From the NCBI GenBank assembly GCA_020633955.1, contig JACKCP010000018.1:1-38392 (forward strand): a stretch of 38,392 nucleotides of DNA, in the 5' to 3' direction. Below the pieces are notes generated by a model. It was not told where the DNA came from and made no database searches. It saw nothing but the letters and a program-made list of their open reading frames with translations. Source of the stretch: Desulfobacteraceae bacterium. GTDB taxonomy: Bacteria; Desulfobacterota; Desulfobacteria; Desulfobacterales; JACKCP01. Made by a program: the position numbers and the translations under genes. Shown in pieces: positions 8,551-16,942 of this stretch (within the stretch, counting starts at the first letter, position 1; the number at the start of each line of letters is the position of its first letter).

Positions 8551-8645
8551 GGCTGCTATATTCTTTCTGAGCCTAATTCTAACCAAGCTCAGAGGCAGGA
8601 GATAAAAAATGTCTCCTGAAACCGCCTCAGAAAATACAGCAGCAG
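8551..8645 (+). ncRNA. Candidate structured RNA with a three-way junction
   Basis: The segment between the FmdB gene and cobA-hemD folds by hand into three helices. P1 pairs GCTGCTATATT (8552-8562) with AATACAGCAGC (8633-8643), with one C-A mismatch. P2 pairs CTGAGC (8567-8572) with GCTCAG (8587-8592). P3 pairs AGGC-AGGAGA (8593-8602) with TCTCCT (8612-8617) and GCCT (8624-8627) around a GAAACC bulge. CTGAG can instead pair with CTCAG at 8626-8630, so two folds compete. It does not match the conserved cores of cobalamin, TPP, SAM or c-di-GMP riboswitches, 6S, tmRNA or SRP RNA that I can recall. Strand follows the flanking genes; the symmetric pairing does not fix it. Confidence 0.4.
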
Positions 8646-8735
8646 TTCTTCCGGCAAGCTTGCTTTTTCTCAGTTTTTTGGCTGAACAGCTGCATAAATA
8701 ATTTAAAAAAAATACATGAAAGGTTTTTCTCTATA

Positions 8736-10268
8736 ATGAAAAGCAATTTTAAAGGCTTTGTATATCTTGTAGGTGCCGGCCCTGGCGACCCCGAGCTCAT
8801 AACCCTGAAAGGCAGAAGGTGTATTGAGGAGGCAGATGTTCTTGTTTATGACTATCTTGCATCAAAAACCCTTTTGCGCCATGCAAAGGAAGATACAGAA
8901 AAAATTTATGTGGGCAAAAAAGGAGGAGATCATACCCTTTCACAGGATGGAATAAACGATCTTCTGGTAAAACTTGCACTTGAAGGAAAAACAGTTTGCA
9001 GACTTAAAGGAGGAGACCCCTTTATTTTTGGAAGAGGCGGTGAAGAGGCAGAAGTTTTAAGAGACAATGATATTGATTTTGAAATAGTACCAGGTGTTAC
9101 GTCTGCAATTTCAGCACCTGCCTATGCCGGGATTCCACTTACCCACAGAAGCGCAAACTCAACACTTGCACTTGTAACTGGTCATGAAGACCCGACAAAG
9201 GAAAACTCTTCCATAAACTGGGAAAGCCTTGCCACGGGAATAGGTACAATTGTATTTTTAATGGGAGTAAAAAACCTTCCCAATATTTCAAAAAGGCTTA
9301 TTGAAAACGGGAAAGATCCCAAAACACCTGTTGGACTTGTAAGGTGGGGAACTACTCCCTCCCAGGAAACACTCACCGGAACACTTGAAAATATTTCATT
9401 AAAAGTTAAGGAAAATAATTTTAAGGCTCCTGCAATTATTGTAGTTGGAGATGTTGTAAACTACAGGGAAAAATTAAAATGGTTTGAGCAGAAACGCCCC
9501 CTTCTTGGAAAAAGAATAATGATTACAAGGGCTAGAGCACAGGCAAGCTCACTGGTTGAAAGACTTTTATCCCTTGGTGCGGACTGTATTGAATATCCGA
9601 CAATCAAAATAGTTGAACCTGATGACAAGACGTCTCTTTTTGATTCAATTGAAAATATTCAAACCTACGACTGGCTTATTTTTACAAGTGTAAACGGAGT
9701 AAAGCATTTTTTTAAGGCATTGTTTGAAAAAGGTCATGATGTAAGGGTTTTAGGCAGCCTTAAAACAGCTGTAATAGGTCCGGCAACAAGGGATGAGCTT
9801 AAAAATTACGGGATAAATACAGATGTTTTCCCGGAAAGTTACCGTGCAGAGTCCGTAGTTGAAGCCTTTGAAAATATTGATATAAAAGGTAAGAAAATTC
9901 TTATTCCAAGAGCAATGGAAGCAAGGTCTGTTCTTCCTGACGAGCTTAAAAAAATGGGAGCTTCAGTTAACGAGGTAACAGCTTACAAAACAATTCCACA
10001 ATCTGACAAAAAAGATGAAATTCTTTCAGATTTTCTAAATGACAGAATAGATATGGTAACATTTACAAGCTCTTCAACAGTAAAAAACTTCAAGGCTCTT
10101 TTTACAGAGGAAGAGTTCAAAACAATAATTACAAAATTCAAACCAGTTTCAATTGGTCCGATCACAACTGATACAGCGGTTGAACTTGGTCTCTCCCCTG
10201 AGATCACAGCAGATGAGTACACAATTGACGGTCTTGTTGATTCAATTTTAAAAATCTATGCAGACTGA
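8736..10268 (+). CDS. cobA-hemD: Uroporphyrinogen-III C-methyltransferase / uroporphyrinogen-III synthase fusion
   Basis: A 510-residue bifunctional tetrapyrrole enzyme. Residues about 5-245 are SUMT (CobA): VYLVGAGPGDPELITLKG, the GGDPFIFGRGGEEAE loop, and PGVTSAISAPAYAGIPLTHR, which adds two methyl groups to uroporphyrinogen III to make precorrin-2. Residues about 255-508 are HemD (GKRIMITRARAQASSLVERL; LIFTSVNGVKHFF; VTFTSSSTVKNF), which closes hydroxymethylbilane to uroporphyrinogen III. This fusion is common in Desulfobacterota and Clostridia and feeds siroheme, B12 and the alternative haem route. The nearest Shine-Dalgarno is a modest AAAGG about 12 bases upstream. The next gene overlaps its 3' end by 11 bases. 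Confidence 0.95.
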   Translation: MKSNFKGFVYLVGAGPGDPELITLKGRRCIEEADVLVYDYLASKTLLRHAKEDTEKIYVGKKGGDHTLSQDGINDLLVKLALEGKTVCRLKGGDPFIFGRGGEEAEVLRDNDIDFEIVPGVTSAISAPAYAGIPLTHRSANSTLALVTGHEDPTKENSSINWESLATGIGTIVFLMGVKNLPNISKRLIENGKDPKTPVGLVRWGTTPSQETLTGTLENISLKVKENNFKAPAIIVVGDVVNYREKLKWFEQKRPLLGKRIMITRARAQASSLVERLLSLGADCIEYPTIKIVEPDDKTSLFDSIENIQTYDWLIFTSVNGVKHFFKALFEKGHDVRVLGSLKTAVIGPATRDELKNYGINTDVFPESYRAESVVEAFENIDIKGKKILIPRAMEARSVLPDELKKMGASVNEVTAYKTIPQSDKKDEILSDFLNDRIDMVTFTSSSTVKNFKALFTEEEFKTIITKFKPVSIGPITTDTAVELGLSPEITADEYTIDGLVDSILKIYAD

Positions 10269-10674
10269 TACAAAACGCCCTCTTGTTGGTGTTGGCGTAA
10301 TGATAAAAAAAGATGGTAAAATTCTTCTTGGAAAAAGGATCAACAGTCATGGCAGCATGACCTGGTCCTTCCCGGGAGGACATCTGGAATTTATGGAATC
10401 ATTATTTGAATGTGCAAGAAGAGAAGTTTTTGAAGAGACCGGGATATCAATTAAAAATCTTTATAAAGGTCCTTTTACAAACGACATGTTTAAAGATGAA
10501 AACCTTCATTATTTAACTGTTTATGTTATTGCTGAATATTGTGAAGGAACACCTTTTGTCAAAGAGCCTGATAAATGTCTTGAATGGAAATGGTTTGATC
10601 CGGAAAATCTCCCAGACAATCTTTTTATACCCTTGAAAAATCTTTGTGAAGAATTTAATCTTTCCTCTCTATGA
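10258..10674 (+). CDS. Nudix hydrolase
   Basis: A 138-residue hydrolase of nucleoside diphosphates linked to another moiety. The Nudix box is complete: GGHLEFMESLFECARREVFEETGI, i.e. G-x5-E-x7-REVFEETGI, which binds the catalytic magnesium. The start GVGVMIKKDGKILLGKR and the tail ECLEWKWFDPENLP-like segment resemble the small nucleotide-pool cleaning (MTH1/NUDT15-like) branch. The ATG lies inside the last codons of cobA-hemD (11-base overlap) and has no clear Shine-Dalgarno, so it depends on translation of the upstream gene. The substrate is not readable from sequence; the link to tetrapyrrole synthesis may be only transcriptional. Confidence 0.88.
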   Translation: MQTDTKRPLVGVGVMIKKDGKILLGKRINSHGSMTWSFPGGHLEFMESLFECARREVFEETGISIKNLYKGPFTNDMFKDENLHYLTVYVIAEYCEGTPFVKEPDKCLEWKWFDPENLPDNLFIPLKNLCEEFNLSSL

Positions 10675-10807
10675 AAATCACAAAAACATTGGAAAAACTT
10701 GACTTTTCAGTTAATACCGGAAGGACTTCTGCATTTTTCACTTCATAAAAACCTGCTTTTTTCTCAGTTTCAAATTAACAAAACCTTTTGTAAACTCATA
10801 TCATGAT

Positions 10808-10833
10808 AAAGGCTGAAAAAAAATTCAGCCTTT
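10808..10833. terminator. Hairpin between the convergent Nudix and PilZ genes
   Basis: AAAGGCTGAA (10808-10817) and TTCAGCCTTT (10824-10833) form a perfect 10-bp stem with a loop of six A. It lies between convergent genes, 134 bases after the Nudix stop and 14 bases after the PilZ-protein stop. The T-run after it is short on both strands, so termination strength is uncertain. A two-way terminator is the simplest reading. Confidence 0.5.
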
Positions 10834-10846
10834 ACTGGGAGATCTT

Positions 10847-11209
10847 CTAGAATGAAGCAAATTTTATTCCTACTCTGTATTTTGGGGTTTTTGCACTAAA
10901 ACCAACATCTCTTTTTGCCCACACAACATCTCCTCTTTCAAGTTTACCTGAACTGTCGTCCATTGTTCTCAGATACAGCTTTGTTCCGCTGAGATAGGGA
11001 TACTGGGAAATCATGCTCATTCCTGATTTTGACACATCATAAAATTTACCCCTGTATTCATCTCCATTCAATTCCCTGCGATAAAGAATTTCATCATTGA
11101 TGTACATTCTTGGATCTTTTCTTTCATTCAGGACGTATTCTCCTCCGCTCTCCTTTCTATAACAAACATTTTTCATGTTGGTCCAGTCATCAAGGTCTCT
11201 TGCTTTCAT
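10847..11209 (-). CDS. PilZ-domain protein (predicted c-di-GMP receptor)
   Basis: A 120-residue single-domain protein. The PilZ signature is complete: RKDPR (R-x3-R) followed by DVSKSGM (D-x-S-x2-G), then a beta-rich end VGIKFASF. These residues bind cyclic di-GMP in PilZ proteins, so it is predicted to act as a soluble c-di-GMP sensor, perhaps for motility or surface behaviour. I place the start at ATG 11209, 15 codons inside the longest frame, because AAGGAGG lies six bases upstream on the minus strand. The gene stands alone between convergent and co-directional neighbours, so its target is unknown. Confidence 0.82.
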   Translation of the reverse strand: MKARDLDDWTNMKNVCYRKESGGEYVLNERKDPRMYINDEILYRRELNGDEYRGKFYDVSKSGMSMISQYPYLSGTKLYLRTMDDSSGKLERGDVVWAKRDVGFSAKTPKYRVGIKFASF

Positions 11210-11542
11210 GGCATCCTCCTTTTGTTTAAAGATTAAAGTCCATAAACTAACCACGAAATTTTTTTATAAGAGCAGCTTCACCGGGATATAAAAGTGGCTT
11301 TGGGAAAAATAACTTCTGGATTGAAAAGGTATTATCTGTTTTATTATACTTCTTAAAAGGAAAATTTTTCAACAAAAATCAGAGCATAAACTTAGTTTAA
11401 ATATCTGAATTAATTAAATTTTTAAAAATTTTTGTTTTTTTAAAAAAACACTTGGCTGTATTTTAGTCTTAATATAAACACTGCATTCAGAGTGAGTTAA
11501 AAAGCACAAACTGAGCGCAGTGTTTCTTGAATTTGAATTAAA
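11210..11542. other. Intergenic stretch, AT-rich, between PilZ and subtilase genes
   Basis: About 330 bases with no gene I can support. The right part carries an inverted repeat (described separately) just after the subtilase stop. The middle holds runs such as TTTTTTTAAAAAAA that form trivial hairpins. The left part must contain the promoter of the PilZ gene, but I see no convincing -35/-10 pair. Confidence 0.6.
11476..11525 (-). terminator. Inverted repeat downstream of the subtilase gene
   Basis: AAACACTGC (11476-11484) pairs with GCAGTGTTT (11517-11525), and CAG/CTG inside extends the stem imperfectly. It starts 18 bases after the subtilase stop codon on the minus strand and is followed only by a weak T-rich stretch. 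It is probably the 3' end signal of that gene. Confidence 0.4.
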
Positions 11543-14500
11543 TCAAGGCATAAGTTCTGAAATAAAACATCCTGAAGAGCCGGACCATTTTTCTTTTTCA
11601 TCTTTTACAAGGCAGTTTTCAATTACAAAATCTTTTTGTGAAATATATTTATTGCCTAAAATATCAGACACTTCAGCCTTAACTGTAAATGTGCCGCATT
11701 TTTCATAGGAATGTGCATTAACAAGGGATGAGGACTTTGAAGTGAAACTGCTTCCATCACCAAAATCAAATCGTACTGAATCAAATTCAACTCCTTCTTT
11801 TAAAGAGTCATAACTTATTTCAAAATATGTAATATCAGCCTGATTTTCATAGTTTTCTGTCACATTTTTTATTTCAATAACAGGTTCATCCCATGCCCAG
11901 TCAAGCATAGTCCTGATAAGACCTTCTCTGGTAAGTCCTCCTGTAGATTCGTTTATGCCTTCTATCCCGATGGAAGAAACAATAACTTTACCATTGTTTA
12001 CTATTCCAGGAGCTTCAAGGGAAGGGTAAAGCCTTTTTACCTTAAGTACATAACCATCCCCTTCTCTTCCAGCCCCGGAGTACCTGAAAATACCGCTTTC
12101 AAACTCATCCATCTGAGTTTGATCAGGATTAAGATCAATAAAAAATTCTTTAAAAAACAATGGGGCTTTTTCACTTGCAATAACTGGATACAAGGGTGAA
12201 TTTTCTCCTGTAACACTCGAGTTCAAAGGCTTAGCATCTGCATAATCTCCAAAGGCTGAAAAAGGATCTAATACACTTGAAAATATATTTTGCCCCATGC
12301 ATATGACAAGACCTCCCATATTTACATATTCCATAAGTCTGTCCATATCCTGGGTATTTAATGGGCTGTAAGTGCTTTCTCCTGAAAAAAGAACAATCAC
12401 TTTATATGATGAAAGACTTGATGCTTCATGAATCTGAACCTCTTCACTGTTTATTTTAATATCAAGAACATCGCACACAAGCTGCTGTGCTTCAAACACA
12501 TGTTTATACTCATTGAGATAATCATTTAAATTTTCATCTGAACTGCTGGAGTCAAGATCAATCAACAAAGCCCTGTCTTGCTGCTCTGAAACATTTAAAA
12601 CCCTTGCCCATACAGGAAAATGCACTTCTCTTTCAGTGTTTTTCAAAACAACATATCCCTGGTTATCTCCAACTCCCATACTTTTATCTGCTTCAAAAAG
12701 AACATTGATTTCTTTTGTTTCAAAAGGTTTTAATGAAATCTGTAAAGGAGATACACTAAATCCTTTTGCCTGAGTCATGTTGTCAAAACCGTCTCCTGCA
12801 TAACAGGTATTTACTTCAAAAGTCTGATTTTCAGGAAGAATATTTCTTATTTTAACAATCATATTTTTGGTTGAATTTTTCTCTAAAGCTCCAAAACCAA
12901 GGGAAGGAGGTGACAAAATCACCCCTGGATCAACAGCTCTTTCAAGATCTATTCGTCCTGCTCCAATATCAAGGGGCTGTGCCGGCTTATTATCACTGGT
13001 ATAAATTTCTTTATATTTTGCAGTAGACATCATGGCTGATTTTATATCATCATTTGACCACAGGGGGTAAATCTGCTTAAGAACTGCTGCCGCACCGGCA
13101 ATTTGTGGAGAAGCCATTGAAGTTCCTGAAGACTGGCCAAACCCAAGATGTGCGTCTTCTCCTTCTTGAAGTGGGTCATAGCCCTGGGAAAGAATATTTA
13201 CACCAGGGGCTGCAATGTCTGGTTTTAATGTGTTGCCGACTCCAGGACCTCTGCTGCTGAAATCTGCAACTATATCTTTTTCATTTCCCTGCTGAAAAGA
13301 GCTGAAACTAAAAACAAGCTCTGAGCTGACTGGATGTTCTTCATACCAGTTTTCAAGAGCCTTTCCATTGGACTGTCCTATAAATACACCATAAATTTCA
13401 ATAAGATCTTTATTTTCTCCAGGTCCCATGTCCTGAATTTCATCACCTGAGTTGTTATATACAACTACAAGTTTTGCTCCGCTGTTTTGTGCATTTAAAA
13501 CCTTTTCGTCAAAATTGCATTCTCCCCTTTCAATTACAACAGCACAGTCATTAAATATGTTTTCTGGAAAAGGAGAGCACCCTTTAATATTTTCAGGATC
13601 AACACTTTTTGCTGTTTTGAGGGGATATGAAGAGATTGAACCAACAGGAGGAAGGCTGCCAAAACTTGTTATGCCGGCAGGCATATCAACAAGGTGATCT
13701 GGTACAGATGCCTCATCTGAAAGACTCAGGCTTCCAGCAGCAAAAGTTCCTCCTGAAGTTGTTGCAGCAACAGAAATATAGTCATTACTTGGATGATCTC
13801 CGGTCCCCTTCCCAGGTCCGGCATTTCCCATTGCCGTAGAAACAAAAACCCCTGATTTCCATGCATTGATAAGAAGTTTGTCTTCAATGTCAAATTCTCC
13901 GCCTGAACTGAAAGGCCCTCCACCCCAGGAGCAGTTCAAGACATCTGCCCCGTCTTTTATAATGTCTTCAAGGCAGGCTATGCCTTCAGGTGTTTCAAAG
14001 GTATCTCTTCCGCTTACACTGTGATAAAAAATTTTATAGCTCATAACCCAGGCTTGAGGTGCAACGCCGCTTAATTGAACATCTCTTCCTATAAAATCAG
14101 CATTTACAATATTTCCTGCTGCTGTTCCTCCTGTATGAACTCCGTGTGAGTCATTATCTGCACCAGGCCATGGATTGGCATCACCAGCAGTTGGGGGATC
14201 GTTTTCCCTGTAATAAAATCTTGATGCAATTATTTTTCCATTATTGTTTGATTTAAAACCGAGTCCACCAAAGGGATAATCAATTGGATAGCTGAAATTT
14301 GTGCCGTCAAACATTGGAGCATCCTTGTGGATTCCCGCATCCATTATTGCAACTTTTATTCCCTTTCCTGCATTATTCTTTCCTCCAATATGAATATGAT
14401 TCCAGGCTGAAGGAGCAGAAATAAGAGGAAGGCTTGCATACATGGTGGGATAATATGTTTTTACCTTGTATACTTTTTTTACTCCTTCAATATTTGAAAG

Positions 14501-14878
14501 CCTTTTTATGGCCTCATCTTCATTATTTTCTCCAATATCTATGGTAAAACCGTTTAAGAGAATATTGTATCTGTGCTCACATTCAATTCCATTTTGATTT
14601 TTATATTTTGAAAGCCTAATGTTTGAAAAACTTCCCCTCATTTTCCCAAGCGCCTTGTTCTGAAGTGAAGTAATTGATGAAACATATTTTTTTGATTCTT
14701 CTGATTTAAAATCAAGTTTTCCATTTGCCATGATTTTTGAATTTTCATACCCATATGATGCAAGCGGCGGCTCAGCAAGCTCTACAATAAGCCTTTGGGT
14801 AAAAGCTGAGCAGGGATAAAAAATAAATAATAATAATAATAATAGCTGGCAAAAACTTTTTGTTATTTTTCTAATCAC
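11543..14878 (-). CDS. Secreted subtilisin-like serine protease with PA and PKD domains
   Basis: A 1111-residue exported S8 protease. A signal peptide (residues 1-27, poly-Leu core) is followed by an inhibitor-like propeptide (about 55-145). The catalytic triad is Asp180 (IKVAIMDAG), His245 (DSHGVHTGG) and Ser587 (GTSMASP), with oxyanion Asn352 (GNAGP). A PA domain is inserted at about 430-520 (FDEKVLNAQNSGAKLVVVYN). A PKD-type domain lies near 1015-1090 (FDFGDGSS). The protein ends WSGSSGCFISELMP, recalling the CFI-box C-terminal motif. The start is GTG with AAAGGGG upstream. A run of TTA codons encodes the signal-peptide core. It probably digests extracellular protein; it stands alone. Confidence 0.93.
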   Translation of the reverse strand: MIRKITKSFCQLLLLLLFIFYPCSAFTQRLIVELAEPPLASYGYENSKIMANGKLDFKSEESKKYVSSITSLQNKALGKMRGSFSNIRLSKYKNQNGIECEHRYNILLNGFTIDIGENNEDEAIKRLSNIEGVKKVYKVKTYYPTMYASLPLISAPSAWNHIHIGGKNNAGKGIKVAIMDAGIHKDAPMFDGTNFSYPIDYPFGGLGFKSNNNGKIIASRFYYRENDPPTAGDANPWPGADNDSHGVHTGGTAAGNIVNADFIGRDVQLSGVAPQAWVMSYKIFYHSVSGRDTFETPEGIACLEDIIKDGADVLNCSWGGGPFSSGGEFDIEDKLLINAWKSGVFVSTAMGNAGPGKGTGDHPSNDYISVAATTSGGTFAAGSLSLSDEASVPDHLVDMPAGITSFGSLPPVGSISSYPLKTAKSVDPENIKGCSPFPENIFNDCAVVIERGECNFDEKVLNAQNSGAKLVVVYNNSGDEIQDMGPGENKDLIEIYGVFIGQSNGKALENWYEEHPVSSELVFSFSSFQQGNEKDIVADFSSRGPGVGNTLKPDIAAPGVNILSQGYDPLQEGEDAHLGFGQSSGTSMASPQIAGAAAVLKQIYPLWSNDDIKSAMMSTAKYKEIYTSDNKPAQPLDIGAGRIDLERAVDPGVILSPPSLGFGALEKNSTKNMIVKIRNILPENQTFEVNTCYAGDGFDNMTQAKGFSVSPLQISLKPFETKEINVLFEADKSMGVGDNQGYVVLKNTEREVHFPVWARVLNVSEQQDRALLIDLDSSSSDENLNDYLNEYKHVFEAQQLVCDVLDIKINSEEVQIHEASSLSSYKVIVLFSGESTYSPLNTQDMDRLMEYVNMGGLVICMGQNIFSSVLDPFSAFGDYADAKPLNSSVTGENSPLYPVIASEKAPLFFKEFFIDLNPDQTQMDEFESGIFRYSGAGREGDGYVLKVKRLYPSLEAPGIVNNGKVIVSSIGIEGINESTGGLTREGLIRTMLDWAWDEPVIEIKNVTENYENQADITYFEISYDSLKEGVEFDSVRFDFGDGSSFTSKSSSLVNAHSYEKCGTFTVKAEVSDILGNKYISQKDFVIENCLVKDEKEKWSGSSGCFISELMP

Positions 14879-14971
14879 TTTTTCCCCTTTAAATTTTAGT
14901 AAATATCAAATTTATTTGTAGTCAATTTTAAAAAAAAAAGAAACTATTCTTAGCATAACCTTAAAGTAAAG

Positions 14972-15010
14972 TTGAATTTTATTGACGAATTCAAAACCCA
15001 ATACTATTAC
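14972..15010 (+). promoter_or_regulatory. Promoter-like element with inverted repeat upstream of the acyl-CoA dehydrogenase
   Basis: TTGACG (14982-14987) and TATTAC (15005-15010) are 17 bases apart, a fair sigma-70-type match at -35 but weaker at -10. The -35 box sits in the middle of a perfect inverted repeat, TTGAATT (14972-14978) and AATTCAA (14988-14994). A dimeric repressor bound there would cover the -35 box. This is read by eye and untested. Confidence 0.35.
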
Positions 15011-15048
15011 CATTCAAGTAAACTTTAACTAATTTTTACGGAGGAATA

Positions 15049-16851
15049 ATGGCACAGCTTATTTCTGATAAAAAAGATATTGATTTTCTTCTTCATGAAA
15101 TTCTTGAAGCGTCTTTGCTTGCTGAACATGAAGAATTTAAGGAATTTAACAAAAAAACCATGGATCTGATTTTAAAGGAAGCAAGAAATCTTGCATTAAA
15201 GGAAATTGCCCCGGTCAATAAAGAATGCGATGAAAAAGCATGTATATTTGAAAAAGGTGAAGTTCTTATTCCCGAAGAAATGAAAAAAATCTGGGAACTT
15301 TTCAGGGAAGGCCAGTGGGTTGCAATGACAGAAAAGCCCCGCTGGGGAGGTCAGGGAATGCCAAAAGCACTTGGAGCCGCTGCAACAGAATATCTCACAA
15401 GTGCAAATACAGCCATGTTTATGTATGTTGCACTAACCCACGGAGCAGCAAACCTGATAGAAAAATTTGGAACAGATGAGCAGAAAAATCTGTATGTTGA
15501 AAATATGTATACTGGGAAATGGACAGGAACAATGCTTCTTACAGAACCAGAAGCAGGCTCAGATGTCGGAGCTCTAAAAACAAAGGCAGTAAAAAACCCA
15601 GACGGAACATATTCAATTACAGGTGAAAAAATATTTATTTCAGGCGGCGACCATGACATGGCTGAAAATATAATTCATCCTGTTCTTGCAAGAATTGAAG
15701 GAGCACCTGAGGGTACAAAGGGAATTTCACTTTTTCTTGTCCCAAAAATAAGAGTCAATCCGGACAAAAGCCTTGATAAGCCAAATGATGTAGTATGTAC
15801 AGGAATTGAACATAAAATGGGAATAAAAGGCAACTGCACCTGTTCCCTTTCCCTTGGAAGCAAAGGAGAATGCACAGGGACTCTTCTTGGAGAAGAAAAC
15901 AAGGGAATGAAACTGATGTTTAATATGATGAATGAGGCAAGGCTTTTTTGCGGACTTCAGTCTGTTGGACTTGCTGGAGCATCATATGCCAATGCACTTG
16001 ACTATGCAAAAAAAAGAGTTCAGGGAGCAGACATTGAAAACATGATTAAAGGCGATATGTCAGGAGTTCCTATAATAAATCATCCTGATGTAAGAAGAAT
16101 GCTTAGTCTTATGAAAGCAAATTCAGAAGGAATAAGAAGCATTGTATACTATGTTTATCATCTTACAGACCTTGCAGAACAATCCAAAAATCAGGAAGAA
16201 AAGGAAAAACTTGAAGGCCTTGTGGAACTTCTCATTCCAATTGCCAAGGGCTATGTTACAGACAAGGCTTTTGAAGTATGCTCCCACGGAGTTCAGGTAT
16301 TTGGAGGATATGGATTTATTGAGGAATATCCCCAGGCTCAGAATTTAAGAGACTGCAGAATAACCCAGATTTATGAAGGAACAAACGGAATCCAGGCAAT
16401 GGATCTTCTTGGAAGAAAACTTGGAATGAAAAAGGGAAAACCTTTGATGGATCTCATGGGCCTTGTAATGGAAACCATAAACAAGGCAAAGGAGTTTGAG
16501 TCTTTAAAAGAATCATGCCTTATCCTTGAAAACTCATTAAACAAACTTGGTGAAACTGCAATGTCAATTGGAAAGGCTGCAATGAGTAAGAACGTAAAAA
16601 CTGCTTTCGCCTTTGCACACCCTTTCATGGAAGCATTTGGTGACATTGTTAATGCATGGATGCTTTTAAAAAGAGCTGTTGTTTCAAGTGAAAAAATTGA
16701 ATCTGCAAAAAAGAACAAAGATTTTTACACCGGCCAGATTAATTCTGCAAACTTTTATATTTCAAGTGTTATTCCTGTTACAAACGGGAAAATGGAATCA
16801 ATCAGAAAAATGAAAAATCATTGCATTGAAATGAGTGATTCGCAGTTTTAG
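15049..16851 (+). CDS. Acyl-CoA dehydrogenase, 600-residue DmdC/AcdA-like type
   Basis: An FAD enzyme that oxidises an acyl-CoA to the 2,3-enoyl-CoA and passes electrons to ETF. The fold is in order: N-terminal helical domain (to about 160), FAD/substrate motifs LLTEPEAGSDVGALKTKA and GEKIFISGGDHD (about 165-205), then the C-terminal helices with the catalytic glutamate Glu443 in QIYEGTNGIQAMDLLGRK. The extra 150 residues after this are typical of the 590-600-residue branch annotated as DmdC (methylthiopropanoyl-CoA dehydrogenase) or long-chain dehydrogenases. GGAGG lies seven bases before the ATG. It is a single-gene unit ended by a strong terminator. The acyl substrate is not certain; fatty-acid oxidation is likely. 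Confidence 0.93.
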   Translation: MAQLISDKKDIDFLLHEILEASLLAEHEEFKEFNKKTMDLILKEARNLALKEIAPVNKECDEKACIFEKGEVLIPEEMKKIWELFREGQWVAMTEKPRWGGQGMPKALGAAATEYLTSANTAMFMYVALTHGAANLIEKFGTDEQKNLYVENMYTGKWTGTMLLTEPEAGSDVGALKTKAVKNPDGTYSITGEKIFISGGDHDMAENIIHPVLARIEGAPEGTKGISLFLVPKIRVNPDKSLDKPNDVVCTGIEHKMGIKGNCTCSLSLGSKGECTGTLLGEENKGMKLMFNMMNEARLFCGLQSVGLAGASYANALDYAKKRVQGADIENMIKGDMSGVPIINHPDVRRMLSLMKANSEGIRSIVYYVYHLTDLAEQSKNQEEKEKLEGLVELLIPIAKGYVTDKAFEVCSHGVQVFGGYGFIEEYPQAQNLRDCRITQIYEGTNGIQAMDLLGRKLGMKKGKPLMDLMGLVMETINKAKEFESLKESCLILENSLNKLGETAMSIGKAAMSKNVKTAFAFAHPFMEAFGDIVNAWMLLKRAVVSSEKIESAKKNKDFYTGQINSANFYISSVIPVTNGKMESIRKMKNHCIEMSDSQF

Positions 16852-16893
16852 ATTAAACCTGAATTGAAAATCGCTCAACTTAGGTTAAAAATC

Positions 16894-16937
16894 AAAAAAG
16901 CCTTTTAAAATAATATTAAATTTTAAAAGGCTTTTTT
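16894..16937. terminator. Strong bidirectional terminator between convergent genes
   Basis: AAAAAAGCCTTTTAAAA (16894-16910) is the exact reverse complement of TTTTAAAAGGCTTTTTT (16921-16937), giving a 17-bp stem around a 10-base loop. The outer A/T part gives a T-run on either strand. It lies between the acyl-CoA dehydrogenase stop (16851) and the restriction endonuclease stop (16943) and should end both transcripts. Confidence 0.85.
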
Positions 16938-16942
16938 AAATT

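Noticed and set aside
8551..8645. Cobalamin, TPP or 6S identity for the structured RNA
   Set aside because: The B12 box, the TPP CUGAGA/ACCUGAU pair and the long single hairpin with central bubble of 6S are all missing.
11480..11545. Selenocysteine readthrough at the TGA stop of the subtilase
   Set aside because: The frame stays open after TGA for about 30 codons, but the residues are low-complexity and include no conserved context, and no SECIS-like hairpin follows immediately. TGA is simply the stop.
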